Under the pieces are notes generated by a model. The model saw nothing but the letters and a program-made list of their open reading frames with translations. It was not told the origin of the DNA and did not search any database. Of a DNA stretch of 64,000 nucleotides, positions 27,487 to 37,342 are shown in pieces. The translations under genes and the position numbers were made by a program. The first letter of the stretch is position 1. Each line of letters starts with the position of its first letter. This DNA is from Microbulbifer donghaiensis. GTDB lineage: Bacteria; Pseudomonadota; Gammaproteobacteria; Pseudomonadales; Cellvibrionaceae. The stretch is taken from assembly GCF_900129095.1 (NCBI RefSeq), contig NZ_FQVA01000001.1, positions 496,001 through 560,000 on the forward strand, given 5' to 3'.

Positions 27487-30400
27487 GCCTTGGCGACTTT
27501 CCGATTGTTTTTCAGCATGCCGAACAGTCGTGGAATATCCTTGGCAAACATCAGGTACAGACACGGCACCAACAACAGTGAAATTGTGGTCGCCGCGAGG
27601 ATGCCGTAACCGAGTGAGATCGCCATCGGAATCATAAACCGCGCCTGCACCGAAGTTTCGAAGATCATTGGCATCAGGCCGCAAAACGTTGTCACCGTGG
27701 TCAGAATGATCGGGCGGAAGCGCCGTGCCGCCGCCTGCTTGATGGCGTCGGTCAGGTCGGTGCCCCCTTCGCGCAAGCGGTTGCCGTACTCGATCATCAC
27801 CAGGGTATCGTTGATCACCACCCCCGCCAGTGCCACCATGCCGAGCAGGCTGACCATGCTGAGTCCGTAGCCCATGATCAGGTGCCCCAGCAGCGCGCCG
27901 ATAACACCGAAGGGTATTGCGACCATCACGGTCAGAGGCTGAATATAGCTTTTCAGCGGAATCGCCAGCAGCAGGTAGAGCGCGGCCATTGTCAGGGAGA
28001 AGGTCAGCCCCAGGGATGCCAGCCCCTCGCGCTCTTCGGCCTGGCGCCCCTCATAAGTAACGCTCAAACCGGGAAAGTCGGCCTGCAGTTGCGGCACCAC
28101 GCTCAGATCGAGTTCGTTGGTCACCAGCGTGGCCTGATCCGGCGGGTCCACATTGGCCGTCACCGTCATGACACGGCGGCCGGCACGGCGGTTGATCGTG
28201 GCGTAGGCCCGCCCCTGCTCAACCTCAACCAGATCCGGCAGCGGCAGCCAGAGTCCATTGCCGGCGCGGATCATAATGCTGGATATATCTTCCAGTGTTA
28301 CCCGCTCCTGCTCGGGCAGGCGCACCATCACCTTGACCTGATCGCGACCGCGCTGCTGGCGCATTGCCTCGGCGCCATAGAGCGATGCGCGCAACTGCCG
28401 GCCGATATCCTCCGCGGAAAGCCCGAGACTCTTGGCGGTCTCGGTCAGGGTCAGGTCCAGCTGCTGTTTGCCCAGCGACACACCCGCATCGATATCGCTG
28501 ACATCGGGGAATTTTTCCAGCTCCGTCGCCAGCTGCTGGGCGGCCTGTTCCAAAATCTGTGTATCGGTATGGCGGAGCTCCACCGTCAGTGCGGCGCCGG
28601 CACCCGGGCCGCCGCGGTCGGACACGAAGCTGGAACTGAGGGCGCCCGGAACCGGCCCCACTGCACGGCGCCAATTGCGCACAAAGTCCCCGGTGGAGAA
28701 ATCGCGCTGGTCCGACGGCACCAGGTAGACATCCACCTGCACCGAATTGTCCCGCACCAGGCCGCGGACACCGAGCACGACGTTTTCCCGATCCACCTCG
28801 GCGAGCACCCGATCAGCCGCGCCCATTATCTGCCTGCGCGCCTTCTCCAGCTGCTGCTCGGCAGTGCCTGCGGGAAAGGTGACTTCAACGCGCCCGGTAT
28901 CCCGTTCGACCTTGGGCATCAGCGTAAAACCCATACGCCCACTGGCAGCGTAACCAGCGACCACCAGCAGGATCGCTATGGCAATCGCGATGGTGCTGTA
29001 GCGGTGGCGCACACAGAGATCCAGCAGCGGCTTAAAGCGCACCTCCACGAAGCGGTCGAGACTGCGCGCGACCATTTTCTGTCGCGCCGCGAAGCGCCGC
29101 GCCCAGCCATTCTTGTAACCGCGACGCGAGTGGGCCAGATGCGACGGCAGGATAAAAAGCGCTTCCACCCAGGAAATAATAAAAACTGAACCGACCACAA
29201 ACGGAATAATGCCGAAGATCTTGCCCATGAACCCCGGCAGTTCCATCAGCGGGATAAAGGCGACGATATTGGTCAAGATCGCAAACGTCAGAGGCACCGC
29301 CACCTGCCGCGCACCGGCGACGGCCGCCTCCAGGTTGCTGTATCCGAGCCGGCGCCACTCGTGAATATTTTCACCGGCGATAATCGCATCATCGACCACG
29401 ATACCCAGCGCGATAATAAAGGCGAACATGCTGACCATATTCACCGAAATATCGAGCGCCGGCAGGAACAGCAGTGCGCCGAGGAAGCTGGTGGGGATGC
29501 CGAGGGTCACCCAGAATGCCAGGCGCAGCTCCAGAAACGCGCCCAGCACCACAAACACCAGCAGCAGGCCGATAAATCCGTTTTTCAGCAACAACGACAG
29601 GCGCTCCTTGAATATCTCCGAATCGTCGTCGCGAATACTGATGTGCACGCCCGGTGGCAAGTTGCCGTCGAGATCGGCCAGCACTTCGCGCGCCGCATCA
29701 CTGACACTCATCGGCGTCTGGTCGCCGACGCGGAAGATATCGATACCGACCGCCGGCTCACCGTTAAACACCATGTTGCGGGGTTCATCCACCAGCGCAT
29801 CGCGAATAGTGGCGATATCGCGCAGGTACACGTTGCCGCCGCCGACACCCTGCACCACAACGATATTGCCGAATTCCCTTGCCCAGTCGCGCCGCTCGGT
29901 CACTCGCACGAGGATTTCGCCCGCTTCGGACTTCACACCGCCGGCCGGTACATCCACGGCGGCATTGCGCACTAGCTGTGAAACATCCGGCAGCGACAGG
30001 CCGTAGCGGCGCAGATCATCGCGCTGGACCTCGATCGCCACTTCAAAGTCGCGCACGCCGGAAGTTTCCAGCTGGGTAATTTCCGGATGCGCCTCCAGCT
30101 TGTCGTAGATCTGCATGGCAATATCGCGCAGGGTGCGATCGTCCAGGTTGCCGTGGATCACCAGATCCATCACGTCGCGCTTGCGCTCGGCCAGGCTGAC
30201 CTGAGGTCGCTCGATATCCGAGGGGAAGGTGGTGACGCGGTCGATCGCCTGCTGCACGTCCTGATAGACCTGGTTTGCGTTGGCGTCCTCGTCCAGTTCC
30301 AGCGTCAGGCTGGCACTGCCCTCGGCGGCTGCGCCACGCATTTCCTTAATGCCCACGATCCCCTGCACTGCCTGTTCCGCGGCCACCAGCACGCCGCGCT

Positions 30401-30620
30401 CGACTTCCTCGGGGCTGGCACCGGGGTAGCTGATCTGTACGCTGACCATGTCCAGGCTGAACTCCGGAAAGACTTCCTTTTTCACCGTCAGCGAAAAAAT
30501 CAGCCCGCCGACGATGAACACCAGCATCAACAGATTGGCCGTGACATGGTTGTGCGCCATCCAGGCGATCGGGCCCGAACGCGTATCCACAGTCGGCCGG
30601 GTTCCGCTACCAGAGCTCAT
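27483..30620 (-). CDS. RND family efflux permease (HAE1-like)
   Basis: The 1045-residue inner-membrane pump has the usual duplicated arrangement of six helices and a large periplasmic loop per half. TM4 carries the paired aspartates (GIVVDDAIIAGENI). The TM10 segment reads VALAGVVINDTLVMIE, lacking the lysine of AcrB-type pumps, as in a recognised subgroup of hydrophobic-compound RND permeases. Third gene of a leftward operon; its ATG overlaps the adaptor's stop by 4 bp (ATGA). Substrate unknown. Confidence 0.93.
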   Translation of the reverse strand: MSSGSGTRPTVDTRSGPIAWMAHNHVTANLLMLVFIVGGLIFSLTVKKEVFPEFSLDMVSVQISYPGASPEEVERGVLVAAEQAVQGIVGIKEMRGAAAEGSASLTLELDEDANANQVYQDVQQAIDRVTTFPSDIERPQVSLAERKRDVMDLVIHGNLDDRTLRDIAMQIYDKLEAHPEITQLETSGVRDFEVAIEVQRDDLRRYGLSLPDVSQLVRNAAVDVPAGGVKSEAGEILVRVTERRDWAREFGNIVVVQGVGGGNVYLRDIATIRDALVDEPRNMVFNGEPAVGIDIFRVGDQTPMSVSDAAREVLADLDGNLPPGVHISIRDDDSEIFKERLSLLLKNGFIGLLLVFVVLGAFLELRLAFWVTLGIPTSFLGALLFLPALDISVNMVSMFAFIIALGIVVDDAIIAGENIHEWRRLGYSNLEAAVAGARQVAVPLTFAILTNIVAFIPLMELPGFMGKIFGIIPFVVGSVFIISWVEALFILPSHLAHSRRGYKNGWARRFAARQKMVARSLDRFVEVRFKPLLDLCVRHRYSTIAIAIAILLVVAGYAASGRMGFTLMPKVERDTGRVEVTFPAGTAEQQLEKARRQIMGAADRVLAEVDRENVVLGVRGLVRDNSVQVDVYLVPSDQRDFSTGDFVRNWRRAVGPVPGALSSSFVSDRGGPGAGAALTVELRHTDTQILEQAAQQLATELEKFPDVSDIDAGVSLGKQQLDLTLTETAKSLGLSAEDIGRQLRASLYGAEAMRQQRGRDQVKVMVRLPEQERVTLEDISSIMIRAGNGLWLPLPDLVEVEQGRAYATINRRAGRRVMTVTANVDPPDQATLVTNELDLSVVPQLQADFPGLSVTYEGRQAEEREGLASLGLTFSLTMAALYLLLAIPLKSYIQPLTVMVAIPFGVIGALLGHLIMGYGLSMVSLLGMVALAGVVINDTLVMIEYGNRLREGGTDLTDAIKQAAARRFRPIILTTVTTFCGLMPMIFETSVQARFMIPMAISLGYGILAATTISLLLVPCLYLMFAKDIPRLFGMLKNNRKVAKA

Positions 30621-31861
30621 CCGCGCTCTCCTTTTTCCGGCGCTTCAGCCGGATTCTTACCACCCGGTCTGTCACCTCGACCCGGTCGGTCCGGTTTCTC
30701 GCCATTGCCGCCGCCCGGCTTCTCCCGGCCGGCAATCTGCACCGGCATGCCTTCGGTTACCGCAGTCAGGCGCGTGGTGACGAGAGTCTCACCGCCGCTG
30801 AGGCCAGCCTCCAATACGGCGAAGTCCCCGTTCAGGAAGGCAACTTCTACGGGCCGGATGACAAGGCGGTTGTCCACCACCTGCCACACCCTATTCCCAT
30901 CCTGGACGGCAGTGAGCGGAACGCGCACGCGTTCGCGCAGTGCCCGACCGGTAATTTCCACCCGCGCGAGATCGTTCAGCAGCAGCTGCGGTTCAGCCGG
31001 TTGCTCGATCGACAAGGGATCCGCCAGCTCGACGAGAACCCGCGCGAGCCTGCCCTGCTCCTCCAGCACCGGAATAACACGCACAAATTCACCACGCCGA
31101 TACTGCCCCTTGGGCCACTGGCTGCCGTGTATGCGCACTTCCGCGTCCGGGCTGTTCAGGCGCTCCAGTTGCGCGGCCGCCACCTCCACTTCGATCTGGA
31201 AGCGCTCCGCACCGGCGAGCGTATACAGCACCGTACCCGGCGCCACGCGATCTCCGACATCGACGCTGCGACTGACCAGCAGCGCGGTAAAGGGGGCGCG
31301 AATCTGGGTCAGGCGCAGATCCCGCTGCGCCAGGCGAACCTGGGCTTCGGCGGAGTCGACCCGCGCCTTGGCGGCAGCCAACTGGGGCTCCCGCAGAACC
31401 AGCGCCAGGTCGGTCTCCGGTAGAGAGCTGCCCAATAATTCATATTCCTCCTGCGCCACCAGGCCCTGGCCCTGTTCCTGCTGCAACTCCGCGCGCCGTT
31501 CGGCCAGGGTACTGCGGGCGGTCTGCAGGGCCAGCTGGTAGGGTTCGGATTCGATACGCAGCAGCTGCTGGTTTTTTGCCAGCGTCGAACCCGGGCCAAG
31601 ATCATAGTCCAGCCACTCGACGATCCCATCTACCTGCGGCTGCAACTCGGCGAGTTCGCGTGCGGTCACCTTGCCCAGCGCACTGACGGTCAGCGGAAAC
31701 TTGCCGCGTTCGGCGACCACAACCTCGACGCTCGGCGGCGGCGCTTTGCGTTCGCCGCGACTCAGGGTCGGCTTCTCCCGCATCAACCAGTTTGAAACCA
31801 GCAGCGCGAGCACTATCAACGCGACCGGTACGACAAAATTCCAGTTGAGTTTTTTCAGCAT
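30617..31861 (-). CDS. RND efflux periplasmic adaptor (membrane fusion protein)
   Basis: A 414-residue adaptor with an N-terminal membrane anchor (residues 9-27), lipoyl/beta-barrel segments (VVVAERGKFPLTVSALGKV, IRAPFTALLVSRSVDVGDRV as separate signatures) and an alpha-helical hairpin rich in Glu and Gln. The C-terminal ~35 residues are unusual: a Gly, Pro, Lys and Arg-rich tail, perhaps disordered. It bridges the permease and the outer-membrane factor. Its start overlaps the stop of the preceding gene (TAATG). Confidence 0.92.
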   Translation of the reverse strand: MLKKLNWNFVVPVALIVLALLVSNWLMREKPTLSRGERKAPPPSVEVVVAERGKFPLTVSALGKVTARELAELQPQVDGIVEWLDYDLGPGSTLAKNQQLLRIESEPYQLALQTARSTLAERRAELQQEQGQGLVAQEEYELLGSSLPETDLALVLREPQLAAAKARVDSAEAQVRLAQRDLRLTQIRAPFTALLVSRSVDVGDRVAPGTVLYTLAGAERFQIEVEVAAAQLERLNSPDAEVRIHGSQWPKGQYRRGEFVRVIPVLEEQGRLARVLVELADPLSIEQPAEPQLLLNDLARVEITGRALRERVRVPLTAVQDGNRVWQVVDNRLVIRPVEVAFLNGDFAVLEAGLSGGETLVTTRLTAVTEGMPVQIAGREKPGGGNGEKPDRPGRGDRPGGKNPAEAPEKGERG

Positions 31862-33306
31862 TAACTTCCCCCCTCCCGGTACAACTCCAGCTCCACCGGC
31901 TGCGCCGCCGGAAGGTCTTCATAGGGCAGCCCCCCTGACAGTGCGCGGTAGAGGGCTACGCGGTTCTCAATCAGTTCGCGCCGCGCGCTCAGTATTTCCC
32001 GCGCCAGCGATTGCTGTTCATTGGTGGCTGCAAGCACATTGAGAAAATCGAGGCTGCCGCGCGCATAGGCTCGCCGCTGGCGCACCAGAATCAGGTCCGA
32101 CAGGCGTTCCCGCTCGCGCAGGTGCACCAAGCGGTCTTTCACGGCGCGCTCGCTGATCAGCGCCTGCTCCACTTCGGATAGCGCCTGCATCACGGTGTTG
32201 CGATAGAGCGCCCAGCGCTCCTGTAACACAGCCTCCTGCTGGTCCTGCGCCGCCGCCAGCTGCCCACCGTCGAAGATGACGCCCTCCGCGGCCGCAGTGA
32301 TCGTCAGCAGCCAGTCCTTGGTAATGGCACTGATGGAGCTGCCACCGCCACTGGCGATCGCCGACAGGCTGATAACCGGCAGTCGCTCGGCCCAGGCCTG
32401 GTCCGCCAGGTAGTAGCCCTGCAGCAGATCGCGCTGTGCCCGCTGTACGTCGGGACGGCGCAACAGTAACTGGGCCGGCACGCCTGTATCCGGCAGTGCC
32501 GGCAGATTCGGCATATCGGCGACCACCTGCAACTGCCCCTCCAGCGCCTGTTCGGCAACGCCGAGCAGTGCCGCGAGCTGCACCTTCAATGTTTCGATAT
32601 TGAACTCGACCTGCTGCAGCTCCTGTTCAGATTGCTGCACGAGCTGGCGCTGCTGCAACACATCGGCGGCGACGGTAACACCGCGCCCGAAGCGCAACTC
32701 CAGCACCCGCAGGGTCTTGCGGTTGGTATCCAGCTGCTGGCGCAGCAGATCCCGCTGGCCCCACTGCTCCCGCAACTGTAGCCAGGCGACGGAAACTTCC
32801 GCCGCCAGGCTGAGGGCGGCGGTCTGTAGATTCTGCTCCTCGGCCAGGCGCCCGGCCTCGGCCGCCCGCGCGCCGGCGCGCACCCGACCCCAGAGATCGA
32901 TTTCATAGCTGGCGGCCAGCCGTCCGCTCCAACTGTTGCCCTCATTCTCGCTGCCGGAAAAATCGAAATCACCCGAAGAGGAGCGGCGCTGTTCGGTATT
33001 TTCCAGGCCCGCGGTCAGGCGCGGCCAGAATCCGGAACGCGCGCCTTTTGCTGCGGCCGCCGCCTGCTCCAGACGCCACAAAGTGGCCTGCAGATCGGGG
33101 TTGTCGCGCAACGCCAGCTGCACCAGCTGATCCATTTGCGGATCGCTGAAACTGCGCCACCAGCGAATCTCGACCGCGCCGCTGCCGGACGCGCGAAACC
33201 GGTCCGGCAACCCCAGGCTCTCCTGCGCCAGATCCGGTGGCAGGGTCTGGCTCGCGCAGGCGCTCAACAGTGGCAAACAAATGGCTACAAGACGGAAAAA
33301 ACGCAA
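31861..33306 (-). CDS. Outer-membrane efflux lipoprotein, NodT/TolC family
   Basis: The protein of 481 residues carries a lipoprotein signal with lipobox LLSAC (Cys17). Two TolC-type repeats follow, each with long coiled helices (AEVSVAWLQLREQWGQR and RRPDVQRAQRDLL), typical of NodT-type outer-membrane channels. First gene of the three-gene efflux operon, an order (channel, adaptor, permease) seen in several RND systems. Confidence 0.92.
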   Translation of the reverse strand: MRFFRLVAICLPLLSACASQTLPPDLAQESLGLPDRFRASGSGAVEIRWWRSFSDPQMDQLVQLALRDNPDLQATLWRLEQAAAAAKGARSGFWPRLTAGLENTEQRRSSSGDFDFSGSENEGNSWSGRLAASYEIDLWGRVRAGARAAEAGRLAEEQNLQTAALSLAAEVSVAWLQLREQWGQRDLLRQQLDTNRKTLRVLELRFGRGVTVAADVLQQRQLVQQSEQELQQVEFNIETLKVQLAALLGVAEQALEGQLQVVADMPNLPALPDTGVPAQLLLRRPDVQRAQRDLLQGYYLADQAWAERLPVISLSAIASGGGSSISAITKDWLLTITAAAEGVIFDGGQLAAAQDQQEAVLQERWALYRNTVMQALSEVEQALISERAVKDRLVHLRERERLSDLILVRQRRAYARGSLDFLNVLAATNEQQSLAREILSARRELIENRVALYRALSGGLPYEDLPAAQPVELELYREGGS

Positions 33307-33638
33307 GGAAATATCACCAAAGTCTCTGATTTAGCGTCAAGTTGGAAAATTATTGCGCCTATTATGGAATCCGTATTTGGACCTGCAAGGCAATTTACGG
33401 TTGTTTACGCTAAAAGCGGGAACCGGGAGGAAATTTTGCCTCCGGCGGGAGTGCTCCGACGCCCCTACTTAGGTATGATGCGCCACACTAAACTGATCGG
33501 TCACAGGGTACTGTCGCGAGGATCACCGGCGGCACCACTCCAGAAGCTGATCCGGGCCGCGCAATCGGCGCCGCCCGCACAATCGGACCGGCTGGACACG
33601 CCGGTTGAGATCAATAACGGAAGTAGACGAGACACACC
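33307..33638. promoter_or_regulatory. Divergent intergenic region between the efflux operon and gcdH
   Basis: No credible gene. It is locally AT-rich (33330-33420) and contains an imperfect inverted pair TTTAGCGTCAA (33331) and TTTACGCTAAA (33402). Both promoters should lie here, but I cannot assign exact -35/-10 boxes. Confidence 0.4.
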
Positions 33639-34823
33639 ATGAGTAAACATCAGCCCCTCGCCCACTGGGACGACATTCTGCTGCTGGACCGCCAGCTGAG
33701 TGACGAAGAGCGCATGGTGCGCGACACCGCGCGCGAATACTGCCAGAGCAAGCTCATGCCGCGCGTTCTGGAGGCGAACCGCCACGAAATTTTCGACCGC
33801 GAGATCATGCGCGAAATGGGTGAGCTGGGCCTGCTCGGTTCCACCATCGAAGGTTACGGCTGCGCCGGCCTGAACTACGTGTCCTACGGCCTGGTGGCCC
33901 GCGAGGTGGAGCGCGTGGACTCCGGCTACCGCTCCGCCATGAGTGTTCAGTCCAGCCTGGTGATGTATCCCATCTCCGCCTATGGCAGCGAAGCGCAGAA
34001 AGAAAAATACCTGCCCAAGCTGGCCACCGGTGAGTGGGTCGGCTGCTTCGGCCTGACCGAACCGGATGCCGGTTCCGATCCCGGTGGCATGAAGACCCGC
34101 GCCAAGAAAGTGGACGGCGGCTACCGCCTGAGCGGCTCCAAGATGTGGATCACCAACAGCCCGATCGCCGACGTGTTCGTCGTCTGGGCGAAAGATGAAG
34201 AGGACATCATCCGTGGCTTTATCCTCGACAAGGGTATGGAAGGCCTGAGTGCACCGAAGATCGAGGGCAAATTCTCCCTGCGCGCGTCCATTACCGGCGA
34301 AATTGTCATGGACAACGTGTTCGTGCCGGAAGAGAACAAGTTCCCCGACATCGGCGGCCTGCGCGGCCCGTTTGGCTGCCTGAACCGCGCCCGCTACGGT
34401 ATCTCCTGGGGCGCCATCGGCGCAGCCGAATACTGCTGGCACGCCGCGCGCCAGTATGGCCTCGACCGCAAGCAGTTCAACCGCCCGCTGGCACAGACCC
34501 AACTGTTCCAGAAGAAGCTCGCCGACATGCAGACCGAAATCGCCCTGGGACTGCAGGGTTCACTGCGAGTCGGCCGCATCATGGACGAGGACAAGCACTT
34601 CGACCCGACCATGATCTCGCTGATGAAGCGCAACAACTGTGGCAAGGCACTGGACATTGCCCGCGTATCTCGCGATATGCACGGCGGTAACGGTATTGCC
34701 GACGAGTTCCACGTGATTCGCCACGTAATGAACCTGGAAGCGGTGAATACCTACGAGGGCACCCACGATGTCCACGCCCTGATCCTGGGGCGCGCACAGA
34801 CCGGCCTGCAGGCCTTCGTTTAA
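33639..34823 (+). CDS. gcdH: Glutaryl-CoA dehydrogenase
   Basis: A 394-residue acyl-CoA dehydrogenase. The catalytic Glu is in [10 protein letters not shown], flavin-binding segments are [16 protein letters not shown] and [15 protein letters not shown], and [14 protein letters not shown] carries the arginine associated with the glutaryl group. It oxidises and decarboxylates glutaryl-CoA to crotonyl-CoA in lysine and tryptophan breakdown. A class III CoA-transferase that often accompanies it is not adjacent; one lies 11 kb away. Confidence 0.93.
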   Translation: MSKHQPLAHWDDILLLDRQLSDEERMVRDTAREYCQSKLMPRVLEANRHEIFDREIMREMGELGLLGSTIEGYGCAGLNYVSYGLVAREVERVDSGYRSAMSVQSSLVMYPISAYGSEAQKEKYLPKLATGEWVGCFGLTEPDAGSDPGGMKTRAKKVDGGYRLSGSKMWITNSPIADVFVVWAKDEEDIIRGFILDKGMEGLSAPKIEGKFSLRASITGEIVMDNVFVPEENKFPDIGGLRGPFGCLNRARYGISWGAIGAAEYCWHAARQYGLDRKQFNRPLAQTQLFQKKLADMQTEIALGLQGSLRVGRIMDEDKHFDPTMISLMKRNNCGKALDIARVSRDMHGGNGIADEFHVIRHVMNLEAVNTYEGTHDVHALILGRAQTGLQAFV

Positions 34824-34832
34824 GCCCGCCAA

Positions 34833-34864
34833 CAGCGTATCCGTCAGCCACGACGGATACGCTG
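34833..34864. repeat. REP-like hairpin downstream of gcdH
   Basis: A perfect 13-bp stem (arm CAGCGTATCCGTC) with a 6-base loop. No T-run follows, so it is more likely a dispersed repeat or mRNA 3'-end stabiliser than an intrinsic terminator. Confidence 0.7.
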
Positions 34865-34956
34865 CACCCTACCCGCCAAGCTGCATATTGCATTCAAGGC
34901 CTGCTCGCATATAACCTCGGCAGCCGGGCCCACCTGACTCCCGGACACAAAAAGTT

Positions 34957-35574
34957 ATGGAACATCTGCTGTACTGGTTCGATCTAATCGGGATAGTGGT
35001 GTTTGCCTTCACCGGTGTGCTGGCGGCAGGTCACAAGCAGATGGACCTGTTCGGCGCAGTGGTGCTGGCCTGTGTGACCGCGACTGGCGGTGGCACCACC
35101 CGCGACATGATCCTGAATATTCCGGTATTCTGGCTGCAGGACAGCTACTATCTCTGGATTGCTGCCGCCACCGGGGTTGTCAGCTTCTACCTGATTCGCT
35201 ACCTGCAGGTGCCGATGCGCCTGCTGATGATCGCCGACGCCATGGGCCTGGCGGTCTTTGTAGTGATCGGCACACAGAAGGTACTGGAATTGGGCCACTC
35301 ACCGGCAATCGCCATCGTGATGGGGGTGATGACCGGCACTTTTGGCGGACTGATTCGCGATATCCTGGCCGGGGATATCCCCCTGCTACTGCGCCGGGAG
35401 ATCTATGCCACAGCGGCACTCAGTGGCGCCGCGGTGCTGGTGATACTCGATGCCAGCGGCAAGGTGCCGGGTGAAATAGTAGTAGCCATCGCAGTTTTGG
35501 TGACCCTCACGATTCGGCTCGCCGCCCTGCGTTGGAATCTATCCGCGCCCATCGCGCGTTTCGGCAACAACTGA
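34957..35574 (+). CDS. TRIC-type cation channel family protein (UPF0126)
   Basis: The membrane protein of 205 residues has about seven transmembrane helices and two copies of the family motif: ATGGGTTRDMIL in the first half and GTFGGLIRDILAGDIP in the second. Bacterial relatives (YicG/UPF0126) form trimeric cation channels; physiological role uncertain. Neighbouring genes give no added context. Confidence 0.87.
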   Translation: MEHLLYWFDLIGIVVFAFTGVLAAGHKQMDLFGAVVLACVTATGGGTTRDMILNIPVFWLQDSYYLWIAAATGVVSFYLIRYLQVPMRLLMIADAMGLAVFVVIGTQKVLELGHSPAIAIVMGVMTGTFGGLIRDILAGDIPLLLRREIYATAALSGAAVLVILDASGKVPGEIVVAIAVLVTLTIRLAALRWNLSAPIARFGNN

Positions 35575-35602
35575 CCAGCCAGTATTCACAGGTATTACCG
35601 CA

Positions 35603-37195
35603 GTGTGTGATTTCCGTCTTCACAAAACCGCCCTATTTCTTCTCTGCATCCTGCTCAGCGCCTGTGACCGAAGCGCTCAGCAGGACGGCAGCGCGGGCCC
35701 CACGCGTCTTATTCCCAAGCCCTGCTGGTTCGAAACTGATAACAGCTGGCCGGTTACCCAGTGCTTCATGATGGAAGTACCGGAAGACTACGCCAAGCCA
35801 TCGCAGCGCAAGATCCAGTTCCCGGTGGTGCGCTTTATTGCCAATGAACCGGATGCCGGCAAATACCCCCTGCTGCACCTGGGTGCCGGCGGTCCCGGCG
35901 CCAGCCTCGGCCTGGAGCCGGAAAACGCCAGCGACTGGTTGTGGATCAACTACGCCGCGATGACGGTAGACGACGGCCGCGACCTGATCATCATGGATCC
36001 GCGCGGCACCGGCATGGCCCAGCCGCGCCTCACTTGCAGCGAGTTTATCGAGGACGCGCAGACCGCTTTCCGGCGCAAATTGTCCTCGGACGAAGAAGCG
36101 CGGGTGTTTACCTTCAGCATGGAGCGCTGTTACAGCCGCCTGGACAAGGCGGCCGACCTGGCCCAGTACAACAGTGCGATCATTGCCCGGGATGTGGAAG
36201 CACTGCGGCAACAGATGGGGGTGGAGAAGTTCAATCTGTACGGCGTCTCCTACGCCTCCCGCTATGCCCTCACCATGGCCCGGGATTACCCGGATTCCGT
36301 GCGGGCACTGGTGCTGAACAGCGCCGTCTTCCCGAATATCGTCTACACCCAGCAGTTGGCCAAAGATTCACTGGCTGCCTATCAGCGCGGGTTGCAGGCC
36401 TGTATCGAAGACAAGCTCTGCAACAGCCGCTACCCGGACCTGGGCCGCCGCCTGGAGAACCTCGTACAGACACTGGATGAAAACCCGCGAACCATCCCCA
36501 TTACCCACCGTTTCTCGGACGAGGAGTACCCGTTCGTACTGACCGGTCAGCGCTTGCTGCGCGTGCTCTTCCAGGCGCTATACAACGAAAATTTCTACAG
36601 CGACCTGCCGAAAGTCATCGAAGCGCTGGAAACCAGCGACAGCGCGGACCTGAAGCCTGTTCAGGCGGCGGTGAGCCATTTTATGGAAATCGTCCTCGAT
36701 CCCTATTTCGGGGACGCCGCCGGTGTCAGCCATTTCTGTTATGAGGAAGCCCCCTTTGTCGATTTCGACAAGGCCCGCGCCAGTGCCGCCGACAGCGGGA
36801 TTCTCGGCGGTGCAGTGCGCTCCGATATCGAATTGATGCAGGTGCAGTGCCGGATCTGGGCCATCCCGTCGGCACCCCTCTCGGAATCGAAGGCAATAGC
36901 GACGCCTCTGCCCGTCATGCTCCTGCACGGGGGGCTGGACCCGGTGCTGGCCGCCGACGATGTGGACAAAGCCCGGCAAAAGCTGCCAAACCACCAGTGG
37001 CTGCTGTTTCCGGCCCTGGCACACGACATCATCTCGGCCAGCAACTGTGCCGAAGAGGCCGCAGCGCGCTTCCTCGATAACCCGAAAGAAGACCAGACCG
37101 ATGCCGTCAAGGCCTGCCGCCGCGAGGAGATCGCCAACAAGATTCCCGCTGACGGTGATGCCCCGCCACCCGGTCAATACAGCCATCAGGATTGA
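35603..37195 (+). CDS. Exported alpha/beta-hydrolase lipoprotein (TAP-like, S33-type)
   Basis: The hydrolase has 530 residues and a lipoprotein signal (lipobox LLSAC, Cys21). Alpha/beta hydrolase elements: oxyanion region LGAGGPGAS, nucleophile elbow YGVSYASRYAL, acid in LLHGGLDPVL and His in PALAHDI, with a TAP-like C-terminal region. Relatives include prolyl/tripeptidyl aminopeptidases, so peptide hydrolysis in the envelope is likely. The GTG start precedes the signal directly. Nearby genes are unrelated. Confidence 0.85.
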   Translation: MCDFRLHKTALFLLCILLSACDRSAQQDGSAGPTRLIPKPCWFETDNSWPVTQCFMMEVPEDYAKPSQRKIQFPVVRFIANEPDAGKYPLLHLGAGGPGASLGLEPENASDWLWINYAAMTVDDGRDLIIMDPRGTGMAQPRLTCSEFIEDAQTAFRRKLSSDEEARVFTFSMERCYSRLDKAADLAQYNSAIIARDVEALRQQMGVEKFNLYGVSYASRYALTMARDYPDSVRALVLNSAVFPNIVYTQQLAKDSLAAYQRGLQACIEDKLCNSRYPDLGRRLENLVQTLDENPRTIPITHRFSDEEYPFVLTGQRLLRVLFQALYNENFYSDLPKVIEALETSDSADLKPVQAAVSHFMEIVLDPYFGDAAGVSHFCYEEAPFVDFDKARASAADSGILGGAVRSDIELMQVQCRIWAIPSAPLSESKAIATPLPVMLLHGGLDPVLAADDVDKARQKLPNHQWLLFPALAHDIISASNCAEEAAARFLDNPKEDQTDAVKACRREEIANKIPADGDAPPPGQYSHQD

Positions 37196-37342
37196 CTCAA
37201 TAGTCCCGCAGTGGACACAGATTGACCGTTTGCTAGTCCGGAATAGCAGCCGGAGGGAAAGCCACCCGAGTCGCTGGACAAAGTGCTCATATACGCTTAA
37301 TTTCGCCGGTATAACGACGATAAATGCACCGGCGCGACGAGC

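Noticed and set aside
33136-33642. 168-residue frame spanning the efflux/gcdH gap
   Set aside because: It overlaps the well-supported outer-membrane factor on the other strand and the divergent promoter region, with no protein-like character.
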